64,000 bases of DNA from Pandoraea fibrosis. Lineage in GTDB: Bacteria > Pseudomonadota > Gammaproteobacteria > Burkholderiales > Burkholderiaceae. The stretch's first letter is position 1; each line of letters starts with the position of its first letter. Below the pieces are notes generated by a model that worked only from the letters and a program-made list of their open reading frames with translations, was not told the DNA's origin and searched no databases. Below are positions 8,013 through 15,904 of this stretch, piece by piece. The position numbers were made by a program, and so were the translations under genes. Where the stretch lies: contig NZ_CP047385.1 in NCBI RefSeq assembly GCF_000807775.2, positions 1,612,001 to 1,676,000 on the forward strand, given 5' to 3'.

Positions 8013-9764
8013 ATGAAAGGCATATCTCTGCACGCGCGTTGGGTAGCCGCAACCGGATTGGCGACACTGTCCTTCGGAGCGATGTCGGCGGATTCGACAG
8101 GCTCGCATAGCCCGTATTGCGAAACCGTCGCGCAATGCGTGAATCCGATGGCCACCGACGGCATGGTCACATCGTCGCACTATCTGGCGACGCAGGCCGG
8201 ATTGAAAGTGCTTCAGCAAGGCGGGAATGCCGTCGATGCGGCGATTGCCGTCGCGTCCACCATCGCCGTCGTCTACCCCCAGATGAACACCATCGGCGGT
8301 GACAACTTCTGGCTCATTTACAACGCCAGAACCCACGAGCTTCGTGCACTGAACGCCAGCGGCCGAGCCGGCGAACGCGCCACCATTCAGTTCTACAGGG
8401 ACAAGGGCCTGACCACGATCCCGCCACGCGGATATCTGTCGGTCAATACCGTGCCCGGCGTTGTCTCCGGATGGGACGAGGCATATCGATACGCCCACGC
8501 CAGCATGGGACGAAGCCTCCCGTGGCGCGACCTGCTGCGAGACGCCATCCATTACGCCAAAGACGGTTTCATCGTCACACCGTCGCTGGCAAAGTGGTCG
8601 GCTATCAACGTCGATACCACCGATAAAGTGTTTCGCAACCTTCAACAGTTCGATGGCTTCCGACACATCTTCCTGAAACCCGACGGCAGGCCCTACCAAT
8701 CAGGAGAGCGCCTCAATCAGCCGGAGCTGGCGAACACGCTCACGCAGATTGCCGAGCAAGGTGCACAGGTGTTCTACAAGGGCGATGTCGCCGAGAAGAT
8801 CGTCAAGGACCTGCAGGCCAATGGCGGATTGCTCACGCGCGAGGATTTCGCCCGTCATCGCGCCGATTGGGTGAAGCCGATCTCGGTGAAGTACCGTGGT
8901 TTCGACGCCTATAATTTTCCGCCGAATACACAAGGGTTTGCCTCACTGGAAATTCTGAACATCCTGAATCGATTCGATGTGAAGGCGTTGGGCGAAGGCT
9001 CGGCCGATTACTATCATCTCCTCGTGGAGGCGACCAAGCAGGCCTTCGCAGACCGCGACAAATATCTGGCCGATCCGGACTTCTTCGATATTCCGCTGGC
9101 CGACCTGCTGTCTGCCAAGCACGGTAAGGCGCAGGCCGCGCGTATCGACATGCGCCACGCCAACAATGAGTTCAAGCCGATGGACCCGAAGGGCGATACC
9201 GTCTGGTTCGGTGTCGTCGACGGGGACGGAAATGCCGTCTCGCTGATCCAGAGCATCTATTACGACTTCGGCTCCGGCATCGTGCCGAAGGGAACCGGCA
9301 TTCTCCTGCAGAATCGCGGCTCGTTCTTCTCGCTCGACCCGAGCCACATCAATCACCTCGCCCCACAAAAGCGCACCTTCCATACGCTCAACCCCGCCAT
9401 GCTGATGAAGGACGGCAAGCCGTATCTGGTCTACGGAACGATGGGAGGCGAGGGACAACCGCAGACACAGGCGGCCATTGTCACGCGCATCGTCGACTTC
9501 GGCCTCTCGCCGCAGGCCGCGATCAATGCACCGCGCTGGTTGTACGGCCGAACCTGGGGCGTGTCGTCGAACGATCTCAAGATCGAATCGCGTGTACCGG
9601 AGGCAGTCTCGGAGGCACTGAGGCAGCGAGGCCACCCCGTCAAGGTCGTTGAACCCTTCACCGATACGATGGGCCACGCGGGTGCAATCCTGATTGACCC
9701 GGCCTCGGGCATGCTGCAAGGTGCAGCCGATCCGCGCGGCGACGGATTGGCGGCAGGCTACTGA
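8013..9764 (+). CDS. Gamma-glutamyltransferase family protein, exported
   Basis: 583 aa. The N-terminus MKGISLHARWVAATGLATLSFGAMSA is a cleavable signal, so the enzyme is periplasmic. N-terminal motifs NAVDAAIA and GDNFWLI, and C-terminal GTMGGEGQPQTQ, are those of Ntn-hydrolase gamma-glutamyltransferases. The autocatalytic Thr is T396 in GDTVWFGVVDGDGN; Thr begins the small subunit after self-cleavage. The DTVxF context is closer to YwrD-type members than to classical Ggt (DTxH), so it may act on gamma-glutamyl or acyl amides other than glutathione. The start is supported by RBS AGGGAGA seven bases upstream. It is monocistronic, followed by about 220 bases of spacer. Confidence 0.9.
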   Translation: MKGISLHARWVAATGLATLSFGAMSADSTGSHSPYCETVAQCVNPMATDGMVTSSHYLATQAGLKVLQQGGNAVDAAIAVASTIAVVYPQMNTIGGDNFWLIYNARTHELRALNASGRAGERATIQFYRDKGLTTIPPRGYLSVNTVPGVVSGWDEAYRYAHASMGRSLPWRDLLRDAIHYAKDGFIVTPSLAKWSAINVDTTDKVFRNLQQFDGFRHIFLKPDGRPYQSGERLNQPELANTLTQIAEQGAQVFYKGDVAEKIVKDLQANGGLLTREDFARHRADWVKPISVKYRGFDAYNFPPNTQGFASLEILNILNRFDVKALGEGSADYYHLLVEATKQAFADRDKYLADPDFFDIPLADLLSAKHGKAQAARIDMRHANNEFKPMDPKGDTVWFGVVDGDGNAVSLIQSIYYDFGSGIVPKGTGILLQNRGSFFSLDPSHINHLAPQKRTFHTLNPAMLMKDGKPYLVYGTMGGEGQPQTQAAIVTRIVDFGLSPQAAINAPRWLYGRTWGVSSNDLKIESRVPEAVSEALRQRGHPVKVVEPFTDTMGHAGAILIDPASGMLQGAADPRGDGLAAGY

Positions 9765-9982
9765 GCCCAACGCGCGTCGGACCTCGGTATGAAGAGGTCC
9801 GGCGCGCGACGCCGATGCTCGAATCATAGGGCGGAAGTGCTTACGATACCGGCAGCCGTCCAATCTGCGTGTTCTGCATGTTCTGTGTTAGGCGAACGGC
9901 CATCACTCAAATGAATGATGTGTGCACGCGCATGTGCATTTTAGAATCGCCGTACATAAAAACTCGACACGGGAGGGCACGT

Positions 9983-11032
9983 ATGCGGAACGGTCGCGGG
10001 CAACCACTTCGACTTGTGAAGACAGCATGCGTTGCGCTCATATTGGCCGGTTGCGGTCTACCGGGTCCGACTCATAAGGGCGGCGCCCTCGTCGCCTTGG
10101 ACGGGCGTCCGGATTGCGGCGTGTATGGCGTCTGGGAACGCTACACATGGTCGGGGGAGTGCCAGGGCGGTTTGACCAGCGGTCAAGGCACCTTGCTCGG
10201 CTACGGTGGTTCCACATTAATGCTGCGCTACGACGGGGAGATGAAGGCTGGTCTTCGCGATGGCGTGGGCGAAATGTGGATGAACGCCGAGAAGTTCAAC
10301 GGCGGCCCGACGACGCGATCGGGACGCTTTTCACGCGGCAATCTGATGAGTGGCGCCGAAACGAATAACTACAGCGTTCGCAGCTATGCGGACGGCAAAA
10401 ACGCCAGCACGGTCTACACCGCTAGCGAAAACGAATCCTCTTCCGGGGTGGGAGGTGCGCTGGCCGTTGTTGGCGCGGTGATGCAAGGTGCTGCTGCAGG
10501 GGGTGGCAAGAACGCCGCACAGCTCGCGGCGCTGGGAGGGGCCATGCAGGGTAATACTCAGGCGACAGGCGCGCAAGTTGGCTCGAACAGTGCGATGAGC
10601 TCGAACAATGATCTGAATCCTACCGTGCCTACCGTGCCTGCCGTGAATCAGTGCGTACGTACGTCGCGCACGAAATACTCGGTCAATTTCACCAATACGT
10701 GCGACTTCCCGATAGCGATCCGTTACTGCTTCACCAGTCTTTCCGGCGCGAGTCAGTTGGACGCCAGCAGCGGGACACTCAAGGACGCGCTCTGTGGTGC
10801 GAAGACCGCTTATCCAAGCGCGACGCCGTCGATCTCGCCCGGTGGCAGCGACGCACAGGCGGCGCCGAATAACGCATTGCCGATCCACTTTATCGCTTGT
10901 CCATCGAGCGATATCCGGGCGCAAAACAACATTGCGTGGGACGGCAATTCGCTTCGCGGCACCTGCGGCGGCATCATCGGTAAGAACAGTGTGCCGAATG
11001 GTTCGAGCAGGAAGGCGGGGGCCGTACGCTAG
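9983..11032 (+). CDS. Lipoprotein with MORN-like repeats, function unknown
   Basis: 349 aa. The start at 9983 (MRNGRGQPLRLVK) has RBS GGGAGGG; a longer frame to 9869 has none. The lipobox LAGC places the lipidated Cys at residue 24. Residues about 50-110 contain MORN-like motifs (GLTSGQGTLLGY, YDGEMKAGLRDGVGEMW). A Gly/Ala-rich stretch (GGALAVVGAVMQGAAAGGG) follows, then a Cys-containing C-terminal domain (CVRTSRTKYSVNFTNTCDFPIAIRYC). It is likely an outer-membrane or periplasmic surface lipoprotein. No enzyme motif is seen, and neighbours give no clue. Confidence 0.75.
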   Translation: MRNGRGQPLRLVKTACVALILAGCGLPGPTHKGGALVALDGRPDCGVYGVWERYTWSGECQGGLTSGQGTLLGYGGSTLMLRYDGEMKAGLRDGVGEMWMNAEKFNGGPTTRSGRFSRGNLMSGAETNNYSVRSYADGKNASTVYTASENESSSGVGGALAVVGAVMQGAAAGGGKNAAQLAALGGAMQGNTQATGAQVGSNSAMSSNNDLNPTVPTVPAVNQCVRTSRTKYSVNFTNTCDFPIAIRYCFTSLSGASQLDASSGTLKDALCGAKTAYPSATPSISPGGSDAQAAPNNALPIHFIACPSSDIRAQNNIAWDGNSLRGTCGGIIGKNSVPNGSSRKAGAVR

Positions 11033-11127
11033 CGATAGTGCGAGGCGTGTACGCCGGACAAACCCACGACTACGGGCTTTGCCAAGAACCCATTTATCTG
11101 CCAGGCATGAAAGTGGCGGACGGCAAT

Positions 11128-11358
11128 TTAGCCGCGATTGTCGATCCAGTCGCGTGCCCAAGTCGATGCATGCCCCAACGCTTGCATTTCGTCTTCGAAA
11201 TATTCGAGCGCATGGAACGCGTAAGAGGCGGACTCGGTGTTAGCGGCATCGCTACGCACAAGCAGCAGATTGGCGGCAAACCAGCCGTCGGGCAATCGAT
11301 ATGCCGAAGGGGAGACGGAGTACCCGTTGTACTGATGATGATAGTTATTATTTTTCAT
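11128..11358 (-). CDS. Small hypothetical protein downstream of the cold-shock gene
   Basis: 76 aa, MKNNNYHHQYNGYSVSPSAY... ending HASTWARDWIDNRG. The composition (aromatic and acidic residues, no Arg-rich bias) is unlike the shadow frames around it. Phrases such as YxVSPSAYRLPDGWFAANLLL and ALEYFEDEMQAL resemble small conserved beta-proteobacterial proteins found near csp genes (recollection, not checked). It is on the same strand as csp and 212 bases downstream. No function known. Confidence 0.55.
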   Translation of the reverse strand: MKNNNYHHQYNGYSVSPSAYRLPDGWFAANLLLVRSDAANTESASYAFHALEYFEDEMQALGHASTWARDWIDNRG

Positions 11359-11402
11359 GGATGAAGCGCGAGCAATGCGCTAGCGAAAGGCGAGCGAAGC
11401 AC

Positions 11403-11420
11403 GTATGGCATACGCCATAC
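11403..11420. repeat. Short perfect inverted repeat
   Basis: GTATGGC-ATAC-GCCATAC, 7-bp arms with a 4-base loop, in the spacer between csp and the 76-aa gene. Could be an RNA hairpin or protein site; no T-run follows on either strand. Confidence 0.4.
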
Positions 11421-11539
11421 AGGCGACCGAACACGGATATGGGGGCGGGAGTGAGCTTGTCGAGAGGGCAAACGGAGCGCACGAAAGGGGTGCGGTCAGA
11501 TCGGGAGCGTTAAGCGCCGAGAGAGGATGCCAGACAAGT

Positions 11540-11563
11540 CAAGGGCCGGCGAACCGGCCCTTG
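11540..11563 (-). terminator. Strong hairpin directly after csp
   Basis: Perfect 10-bp stem CAAGGGCCGG / CCGGCCCTTG with loop CGAA, 7 bases after the csp stop. It lacks a clean T-run, so it may act as an mRNA 3'-end stabiliser or a weak terminator allowing read-through into the 76-aa gene. Confidence 0.55.
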
Positions 11564-11570
11564 AACTGCG

Positions 11571-11774
11571 TTACTGCGGGGTAATGTTTGCTGCCTGCAT
11601 ACCCTTCGGGCCACGCTTCGTTTCGTACGTCACCTTCTGGTTTTCAGCGAGCGTCTTGAAACCATCGCCTCGAACTTCGGAGAAGTGAGCGAACAGGTCG
11701 TCGCCGCCAGCGTCAGGCGTGATGAAGCCGAAGCCCTTGCTATCGTTGAACCACTTAACGGTACCGGTATCCAT
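11571..11774 (-). CDS. Cold-shock protein (CspA family)
   Basis: 67 aa, the usual size. RNP1 KGFGFI (13-18) and RNP2 LFAHF (27-31) are intact in an OB fold that binds single-stranded RNA and melts secondary structure. RBS AAGGA eight bases before ATG. The promoter lies far upstream and gives a leader of about 130 bases, as is common for thermoregulated csp mRNAs. Confidence 0.95.
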   Translation of the reverse strand: MDTGTVKWFNDSKGFGFITPDAGGDDLFAHFSEVRGDGFKTLAENQKVTYETKRGPKGMQAANITPQ

Positions 11775-11943
11775 AATAATTCCTTGAAAATAAATCGATA
11801 GCCCCGTTGCGGAGCGAGGAAAGCTTCAAGGAGGAGGAGAGGACAGCGAATACTGCGCAGAACGCGCAGAAAAGTGATGATCAGCAATCAAGCTTCTTGA
11901 ATATTTCTGAATGCACGGTACGGTTATATACCGAGGCTGTCAA
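11775..11943 (-). promoter_or_regulatory. csp promoter and long 5' leader
   Basis: On the minus strand, TTGACA (11943-11938), 17-base spacer, TACCGT (11920-11915). The transcript would have a leader of about 130 bases containing the hairpin CTGCGC-GTTCT-GCGCAG. Cold-regulated folding is inferred by analogy. The remaining upstream sequence to 12106 shows no gene. Confidence 0.6.
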
Positions 11944-12106
11944 GGTATTTATTGAAACGACGCCGCTGCCGAGGGAGAAAGCATTCAGCGCTCGCGTGAT
12001 GATCGTCGCGTTGACACATCGATGCGCCGACGCGACGCGTGCTACATCCTTGATTCCCCATGCGCGCTCACCGCTCTCTGGGCGCTCGGAATTCATAGCG
12101 TCGGCA

Positions 12107-12907
12107 TCATTGCGATGACAGGAGAAACGCGATGATCACCTCGGAAAATTCCTCCGCGAATTCCACATTCGACAGATGCACGGCGGGGAAGGCGTGCAGG
12201 CGCGCACCGGGAATGGTGTTCGCAATGACCTCGCCGAAAGTGGCGGCGGTCACCGTATCGTGTTCACCGACAATCACGAGCGTCGGTCGCGTGATCCGTG
12301 CGATGTCGTGTCGCAAGTCGGCGCGCTGGACAGCGGCCCACGACCCGGCGAGCCCGTGGCGATTCGTCGCGAGTAACGTCTCCCGAAATGGCACGATGAG
12401 CGGATCCTCGGCATCGAGCATGTGCGCCGGGAACCAGTTGCGCAGGAACGTCTGTGTGGTCTCACGCATGTCCCTCGCCTGAAGGACGGCGGCGATGGGG
12501 GCATCCCAGACGTCGGCTGGGCCGAGATAGGCGGCGGTGTTGCTCAGCATCAGTCGGTCAATGCGTGATGCCGCATGCACGCCGAGCCATTGTCCGACAA
12601 TGCCGCCGAGCGAAAGCCCGAGAAAATGCGCCCGCGCGATACCCAGATGATCCAGCAACGCGACGACATCATCGCCCAGTTGTGCCAACGAGTAGGGCCC
12701 GGGCGGCACGCTCGATGCCCCGTGCCCGCGCGCGTCGTATCGCAGTACCCGGAAGTGTCGTGAGAACGCGGGGATCTGCGCATCCCACATATGCAGATCG
12801 GTGCCGATCGAATTCGAGAGCATCAGCACGGGCGCCTTCTCGGGACCGTCGATCCGATAGGCAATGCGGGCCCCGTCAGGGGTGTCGAAGAATGAAAGGT
12901 TGTCCAT
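12107..12907 (-). CDS. pcaD: 3-oxoadipate enol-lactonase-like alpha/beta hydrolase
   Basis: 266 aa alpha/beta hydrolase. The nucleophile is S99 in GLSLGG, the Asp lies in VGEHD and the His in PAVHLSN. The opening (AYRIDGPEKAPVLMLSNSIGTDLHMWD) and RYDARGHGASSVPPGPYSLAQLGDDV are characteristic of PcaD, which hydrolyses 3-oxoadipate enol-lactone in the protocatechuate/catechol pathway. No other pca gene is nearby, so it could be a paralogue with another lactone or ester substrate. A LysR gene is divergent, 108 bases away. Confidence 0.8.
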   Translation of the reverse strand: MDNLSFFDTPDGARIAYRIDGPEKAPVLMLSNSIGTDLHMWDAQIPAFSRHFRVLRYDARGHGASSVPPGPYSLAQLGDDVVALLDHLGIARAHFLGLSLGGIVGQWLGVHAASRIDRLMLSNTAAYLGPADVWDAPIAAVLQARDMRETTQTFLRNWFPAHMLDAEDPLIVPFRETLLATNRHGLAGSWAAVQRADLRHDIARITRPTLVIVGEHDTVTAATFGEVIANTIPGARLHAFPAVHLSNVEFAEEFSEVIIAFLLSSQ

Positions 12908-12978
12908 CGTCGCCTCGGGAAAGCCAGGAAAGGTGAGTTCTTGCCGTTCATTCTGGGTGAGGCGAGAAATGGTTTAAA

Positions 12979-13004
12979 TTACAAAAATAGGACAATCTTT
13001 GTAA
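12979..13004. promoter_or_regulatory. Candidate LysR-type operator
   Basis: Perfect inverted repeat TTACAAA-N12-TTTGTAA in the divergent region between the pcaD-like gene and its LysR gene, ending 11 bases before the LysR start. Size and position suit autoregulation plus control of the hydrolase gene. Confidence 0.55.
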
Positions 13005-13015
13005 AAATAAATGAC

Positions 13016-13933
13016 ATGGCGGAATTCACCTTGCACGACCTGCAATGCTTCGATGCCGTGATCCGAGAGGGGAGTTTTCAAGCGGCGGCCGACGTGTTGC
13101 ATCGCACGCATCCGGCTGTGTTTGCCGCCGTGGCGAGACTGGAGCGGCAGACCGGGCTCGCGTTGCTGGATCGCAGTGGCTATCGCGTGAGGTTGAGCGA
13201 GGCGGGGCAGGCGTTCTACCGGCGCGCGCAGCCGTTACTTCGCGAAGCGGCGGGCTTGCGACAGCACGCGGCACAGTGGGCAATGGGCGAAGAAAGCGAG
13301 TTGAACGTGGTGGTGGGCGACCTCTGTCCGCGGGGTTTGCTTCTGGGGTTGCTTGCGCGCTTCTTTGCGCAGTGCCCTCACACGCGTCTGCAATTGCATT
13401 TCGAGACCGTCGGTGGGCCAATGGAACGGCTGAAGGCAGGTGATGCCGATCTCATCTTGCACCGTGTGGACAAGCACGATGCCGACATTGCGTGGATCGA
13501 TCTGTGCAAAGTGCGGCTTGTCCCAGTGGCGGCGCCGCAAATGCTCACCGCATCATTACCGCGTGTGGTGCGTCCGGCGGATATGCGCGGTTACACCCAG
13601 TGTGTGATGCGCGATTCGGCGCGGCAGCCAAGCGGCGAGAGCTTCTTCGTGATCGATGGAGCACATCAGTGCACGGTGGCCGATCAGGCGATGAAGAAAG
13701 ATGTCATCTTGCACGGCCTCGGCTGGGGGCACTTGCCGATGCATCTGATCGAGGATGAATTACGCAGTGGGGCACTCAAATCCATCGCGGGCCGATATCT
13801 GCCGGTGCACACGGAGGATGTTGTGGCAGCGCGGCGCACCGATGGCCCTCACGGGCCGGTGGCGAACCGTCTGTGGGCATACCTCCGTCAGGAGGTGGAA
13901 GGGCTCGGTGAGGTCGTCTCGGAGACGGATTGA
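13016..13933 (+). CDS. LysR family transcriptional regulator (divergent to pcaD-like gene)
   Basis: 305 aa. HTH at residues about 5-63 (LHDLQCFDAVIREGSFQAAADVLHRTHPAVFAAVARLERQ), then a periplasmic-binding-protein-like effector domain. The start ATG at 13016 gives the usual N-terminus; 12941 would translate through the operator. Probably activates the divergent hydrolase gene; the inducer is unknown. Confidence 0.9.
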   Translation: MAEFTLHDLQCFDAVIREGSFQAAADVLHRTHPAVFAAVARLERQTGLALLDRSGYRVRLSEAGQAFYRRAQPLLREAAGLRQHAAQWAMGEESELNVVVGDLCPRGLLLGLLARFFAQCPHTRLQLHFETVGGPMERLKAGDADLILHRVDKHDADIAWIDLCKVRLVPVAAPQMLTASLPRVVRPADMRGYTQCVMRDSARQPSGESFFVIDGAHQCTVADQAMKKDVILHGLGWGHLPMHLIEDELRSGALKSIAGRYLPVHTEDVVAARRTDGPHGPVANRLWAYLRQEVEGLGEVVSETD

Positions 13934-13959
13934 TTCGTCTCCTACATGCGTGGCTGTGG

Positions 13960-13975
13960 TCAGTATTTTTGCGTA
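13960..13975. repeat. Second copy of the core TCAGTATTTTTGCGTA
   Basis: Exact 16-base match to 7888-7903. Here the flanks form only a partial palindrome (GGTCAGTA...TTTGATCT). It lies 27 bases after the LysR stop. Confidence 0.6.
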
Positions 13976-13990
13976 TTTGATCTGACGGAC

Positions 13991-14032
13991 CATTTCGTAC
14001 CCCTGTTGTCTAGATTGACTTGGTACGAAATG
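13991..14032. repeat. Perfect 11-bp inverted repeat
   Basis: Arms CATTTCGTACC (13991-14001) and GGTACGAAATG (14022-14032) around a 20-base AT-richer centre that includes TAGATTGACT. It sits between the LysR gene and the end of the broken PPOX gene. No T-run follows, so an operator or element end is more likely than a terminator. Confidence 0.55.
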
Positions 14033-14089
14033 TCTCGGACAGGACCGCTGTATTCAAAAGCACGGCAGCGAAGACGACACCAGTGCGCC

Positions 14090-14703
14090 TCAGTACAGTC
14101 CCGCCACGGTGTTCTTTTGCAAGTCGCGGTCGTAAGTTTCCGCGTCGAAATGGCCGCCACTCAATCGTCGGTGCATGGCGCCGGTACTTGGCAAGCACTC
14201 CCGCGCGATTTGTGTCGACTGGTCCCATAGCCGGGCGCGCACGATTGCCTTGGCGCAATGGAAATACACGCGATCGATCGACACGACGATGACCGTTCGC
14301 GGCAGCTTGCCGCTCACCTCGAAGCGCGACAGCAAATCGGATCTGTCGAGATGCGTGCGTGTCCGTTGACGCGCAACGTTTCGCCGATGCCCGGAATCAG
14401 GAAGAGAAGCGACACGCGCGGATCGGCAATGATGTTGCGAAGATTATCGATCCGGTTATTGCCCGGTCTGTCCGGAACTGCCAACGTTCGCTCGTCCAGA
14501 ATCTGAACGAACCCGGCGGGGTCCCCCTTCGGCGAGCAATCGGTGCCTTCGTCGCCAACGGACGCGAGCACCACGAAGGGACACGCTTTCACAAAGGCCT
14601 GATAGTCCTCGTTGAGGTAAGTCAGTTCCTTCCAGACTGCGCGCTCACCCGGTTTGCCGTAAATCGCTTCGAGTTGCTCCACGCTGTTGACATCATGACT
14701 CAT
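14090..14703 (-). pseudogene. PPOX-type FMN flavoprotein (pyridoxamine-phosphate-oxidase fold), frameshifted
   Basis: Frame 1 (14703 to about 14336) encodes the N-terminal 120 residues of an MSMEG_1061-like flavoprotein, including DCSPKGDPAGFVQILDE and VPDRPGNNRIDNLRNI. It then runs off-frame (ISTDP-ICCRASR, stop at 14314). The other minus frame continues the protein exactly: LLSRFEVSGKLPRTVIVVSI... to a stop at 14090. Joining them at the CCGATTTG near 14336-14339 needs one extra base (CCG GAT TTG). This gives about 204 residues, the family's usual length. So one G appears lost. It is either a recent pseudogene or a sequencing error; no other damage is seen. Confidence 0.85.
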
Positions 14704-14749
14704 GTAACACCTCTCAAATTCGAGTGCCGCGCCACAACGCGCGCGTGTT

Positions 14750-15805
14750 CTATACCGGGTTTGGTACTACGGCGCGCGAGCGGCGCAATTCAACCACCTG
14801 CACTTCGCTAACCGCACGGGCGCGCAATTGCCCGCAGCCGCCGTCGACGTCTTGCCCGGCGCTGTTTCTCACTTTGGTCAGTACCCCGCGGCTATGCAGA
14901 TAGCGGACGATCTCGCGGATGCGTTCACGATCGGGGCGCTGATAGTCGTCACCCTCAAGACTGTTGAAGGGGATGACGTTGAGCACCCCATATTTCCCTT
15001 TGAGCAAGCGCACGACGGCGTCGAGTTCATCGTCGCCGTCGTTGATGCCTCTGAGCAGGGTCCATTGGTATTGGATCGGATAGCCGGTGTCGCGGGCGTA
15101 TTTCTCTCCGAGCTCGACCAGGGCGTCTGGCGCGATTTTCGGCGCGCGTGGCAGCAGATGTGTGCGCAGTTCGGCCTTGGTGGTATGCAGCGATAGCGCC
15201 AACGCGGGCTTGATGCGCTGCCGCGGCAGCGCGTCGAACACGCGCAGATCGCCCACGGTGGAGAACACGAGGTTCTTGTGGCCGATATTGCCTTCGGTCC
15301 CCAGCAGGTCGATGGCTTCGAGCACGTTTTCAAGGTTGTGCGCGGGTTCGCCCATCCCCATGAAGACGACTTTCTTCACGGTGCGCAGACGTCGCGCTAG
15401 CACCACCTGGGCAAGGATTTCCATGCTCGAGATCTGCCGGATCAGACCGCTCTTGCCGGTCATGCAAAAGCGGCAACCGACGGCGCAGCCGACCTGCGTG
15501 GAGACGCACAGTCCGTCACGCGGCAGCAGCACGCTTTCCACCATTTGCCCGTCGGCGAGTTCGACGAGCAGGCGCGATCCGTCATGGCCGGCATGCTCGG
15601 CGCGCACGCGAGCAAGCGCGTCCAGCTCAGCGGTGAGCTCGGGAAGGGCGTTACGCAGCGCCAGCGGGAGGAAGTGCTCAGAGCTTCGCCGCCGCGTGCC
15701 GGTGCCGAGCGCCTGAGCGTTCAGCCAGACGCGAACCAGCCGGCCACGATGGACGGATTGAGCACCAAGTGCGGCGAGCCGTTGATTGAAGTCGGAGAAG
15801 CGCAT
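14750..15805 (-). CDS. RlmN/Cfr-family radical SAM RNA methyltransferase paralogue
   Basis: 351 aa. Radical-SAM cluster CxxxCxxC is C107-C111-C114 (QVGCAVGCRFCMTGKSG). The two Cys of the RlmN/Cfr mechanism are present at C100 (GLCVST) and C324 (GGCGQL). GMGEP and SLHTT segments also match. RlmN methylates C2 of A2503 in 23S rRNA and of A37 in some tRNAs. The housekeeping rlmN of this group normally sits beside ndk and the isoprenoid/hisS genes, absent here, so this is probably a second copy with a related but unproven RNA target. Confidence 0.82.
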   Translation of the reverse strand: MRFSDFNQRLAALGAQSVHRGRLVRVWLNAQALGTGTRRRSSEHFLPLALRNALPELTAELDALARVRAEHAGHDGSRLLVELADGQMVESVLLPRDGLCVSTQVGCAVGCRFCMTGKSGLIRQISSMEILAQVVLARRLRTVKKVVFMGMGEPAHNLENVLEAIDLLGTEGNIGHKNLVFSTVGDLRVFDALPRQRIKPALALSLHTTKAELRTHLLPRAPKIAPDALVELGEKYARDTGYPIQYQWTLLRGINDGDDELDAVVRLLKGKYGVLNVIPFNSLEGDDYQRPDRERIREIVRYLHSRGVLTKVRNSAGQDVDGGCGQLRARAVSEVQVVELRRSRAVVPNPV

Positions 15806-15853
15806 AAGGCACGGATTTTACGCCACCTGAGCCAAGGCCGGCCGAACGCTCGC

Positions 15854-15901
15854 GACGCCCGACTGGGTATCCGGGCGTCTGGCCGGGGGCGGGAGCCCCC
15901 G
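15854..15901 (-). terminator. Pair of GC-rich hairpins after the autotransporter gene
   Basis: GACGCCCG-N10-CGGGCGTC (15854-15879) and CGGGGGC-GGGA-GCCCCCG (15884-15901). Neither has a T-run. They lie between the autotransporter stop and the upstream end of the RlmN-like gene, so transcription barrier or mRNA stabiliser is plausible. Confidence 0.45.
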
Positions 15902-15904
15902 TTC

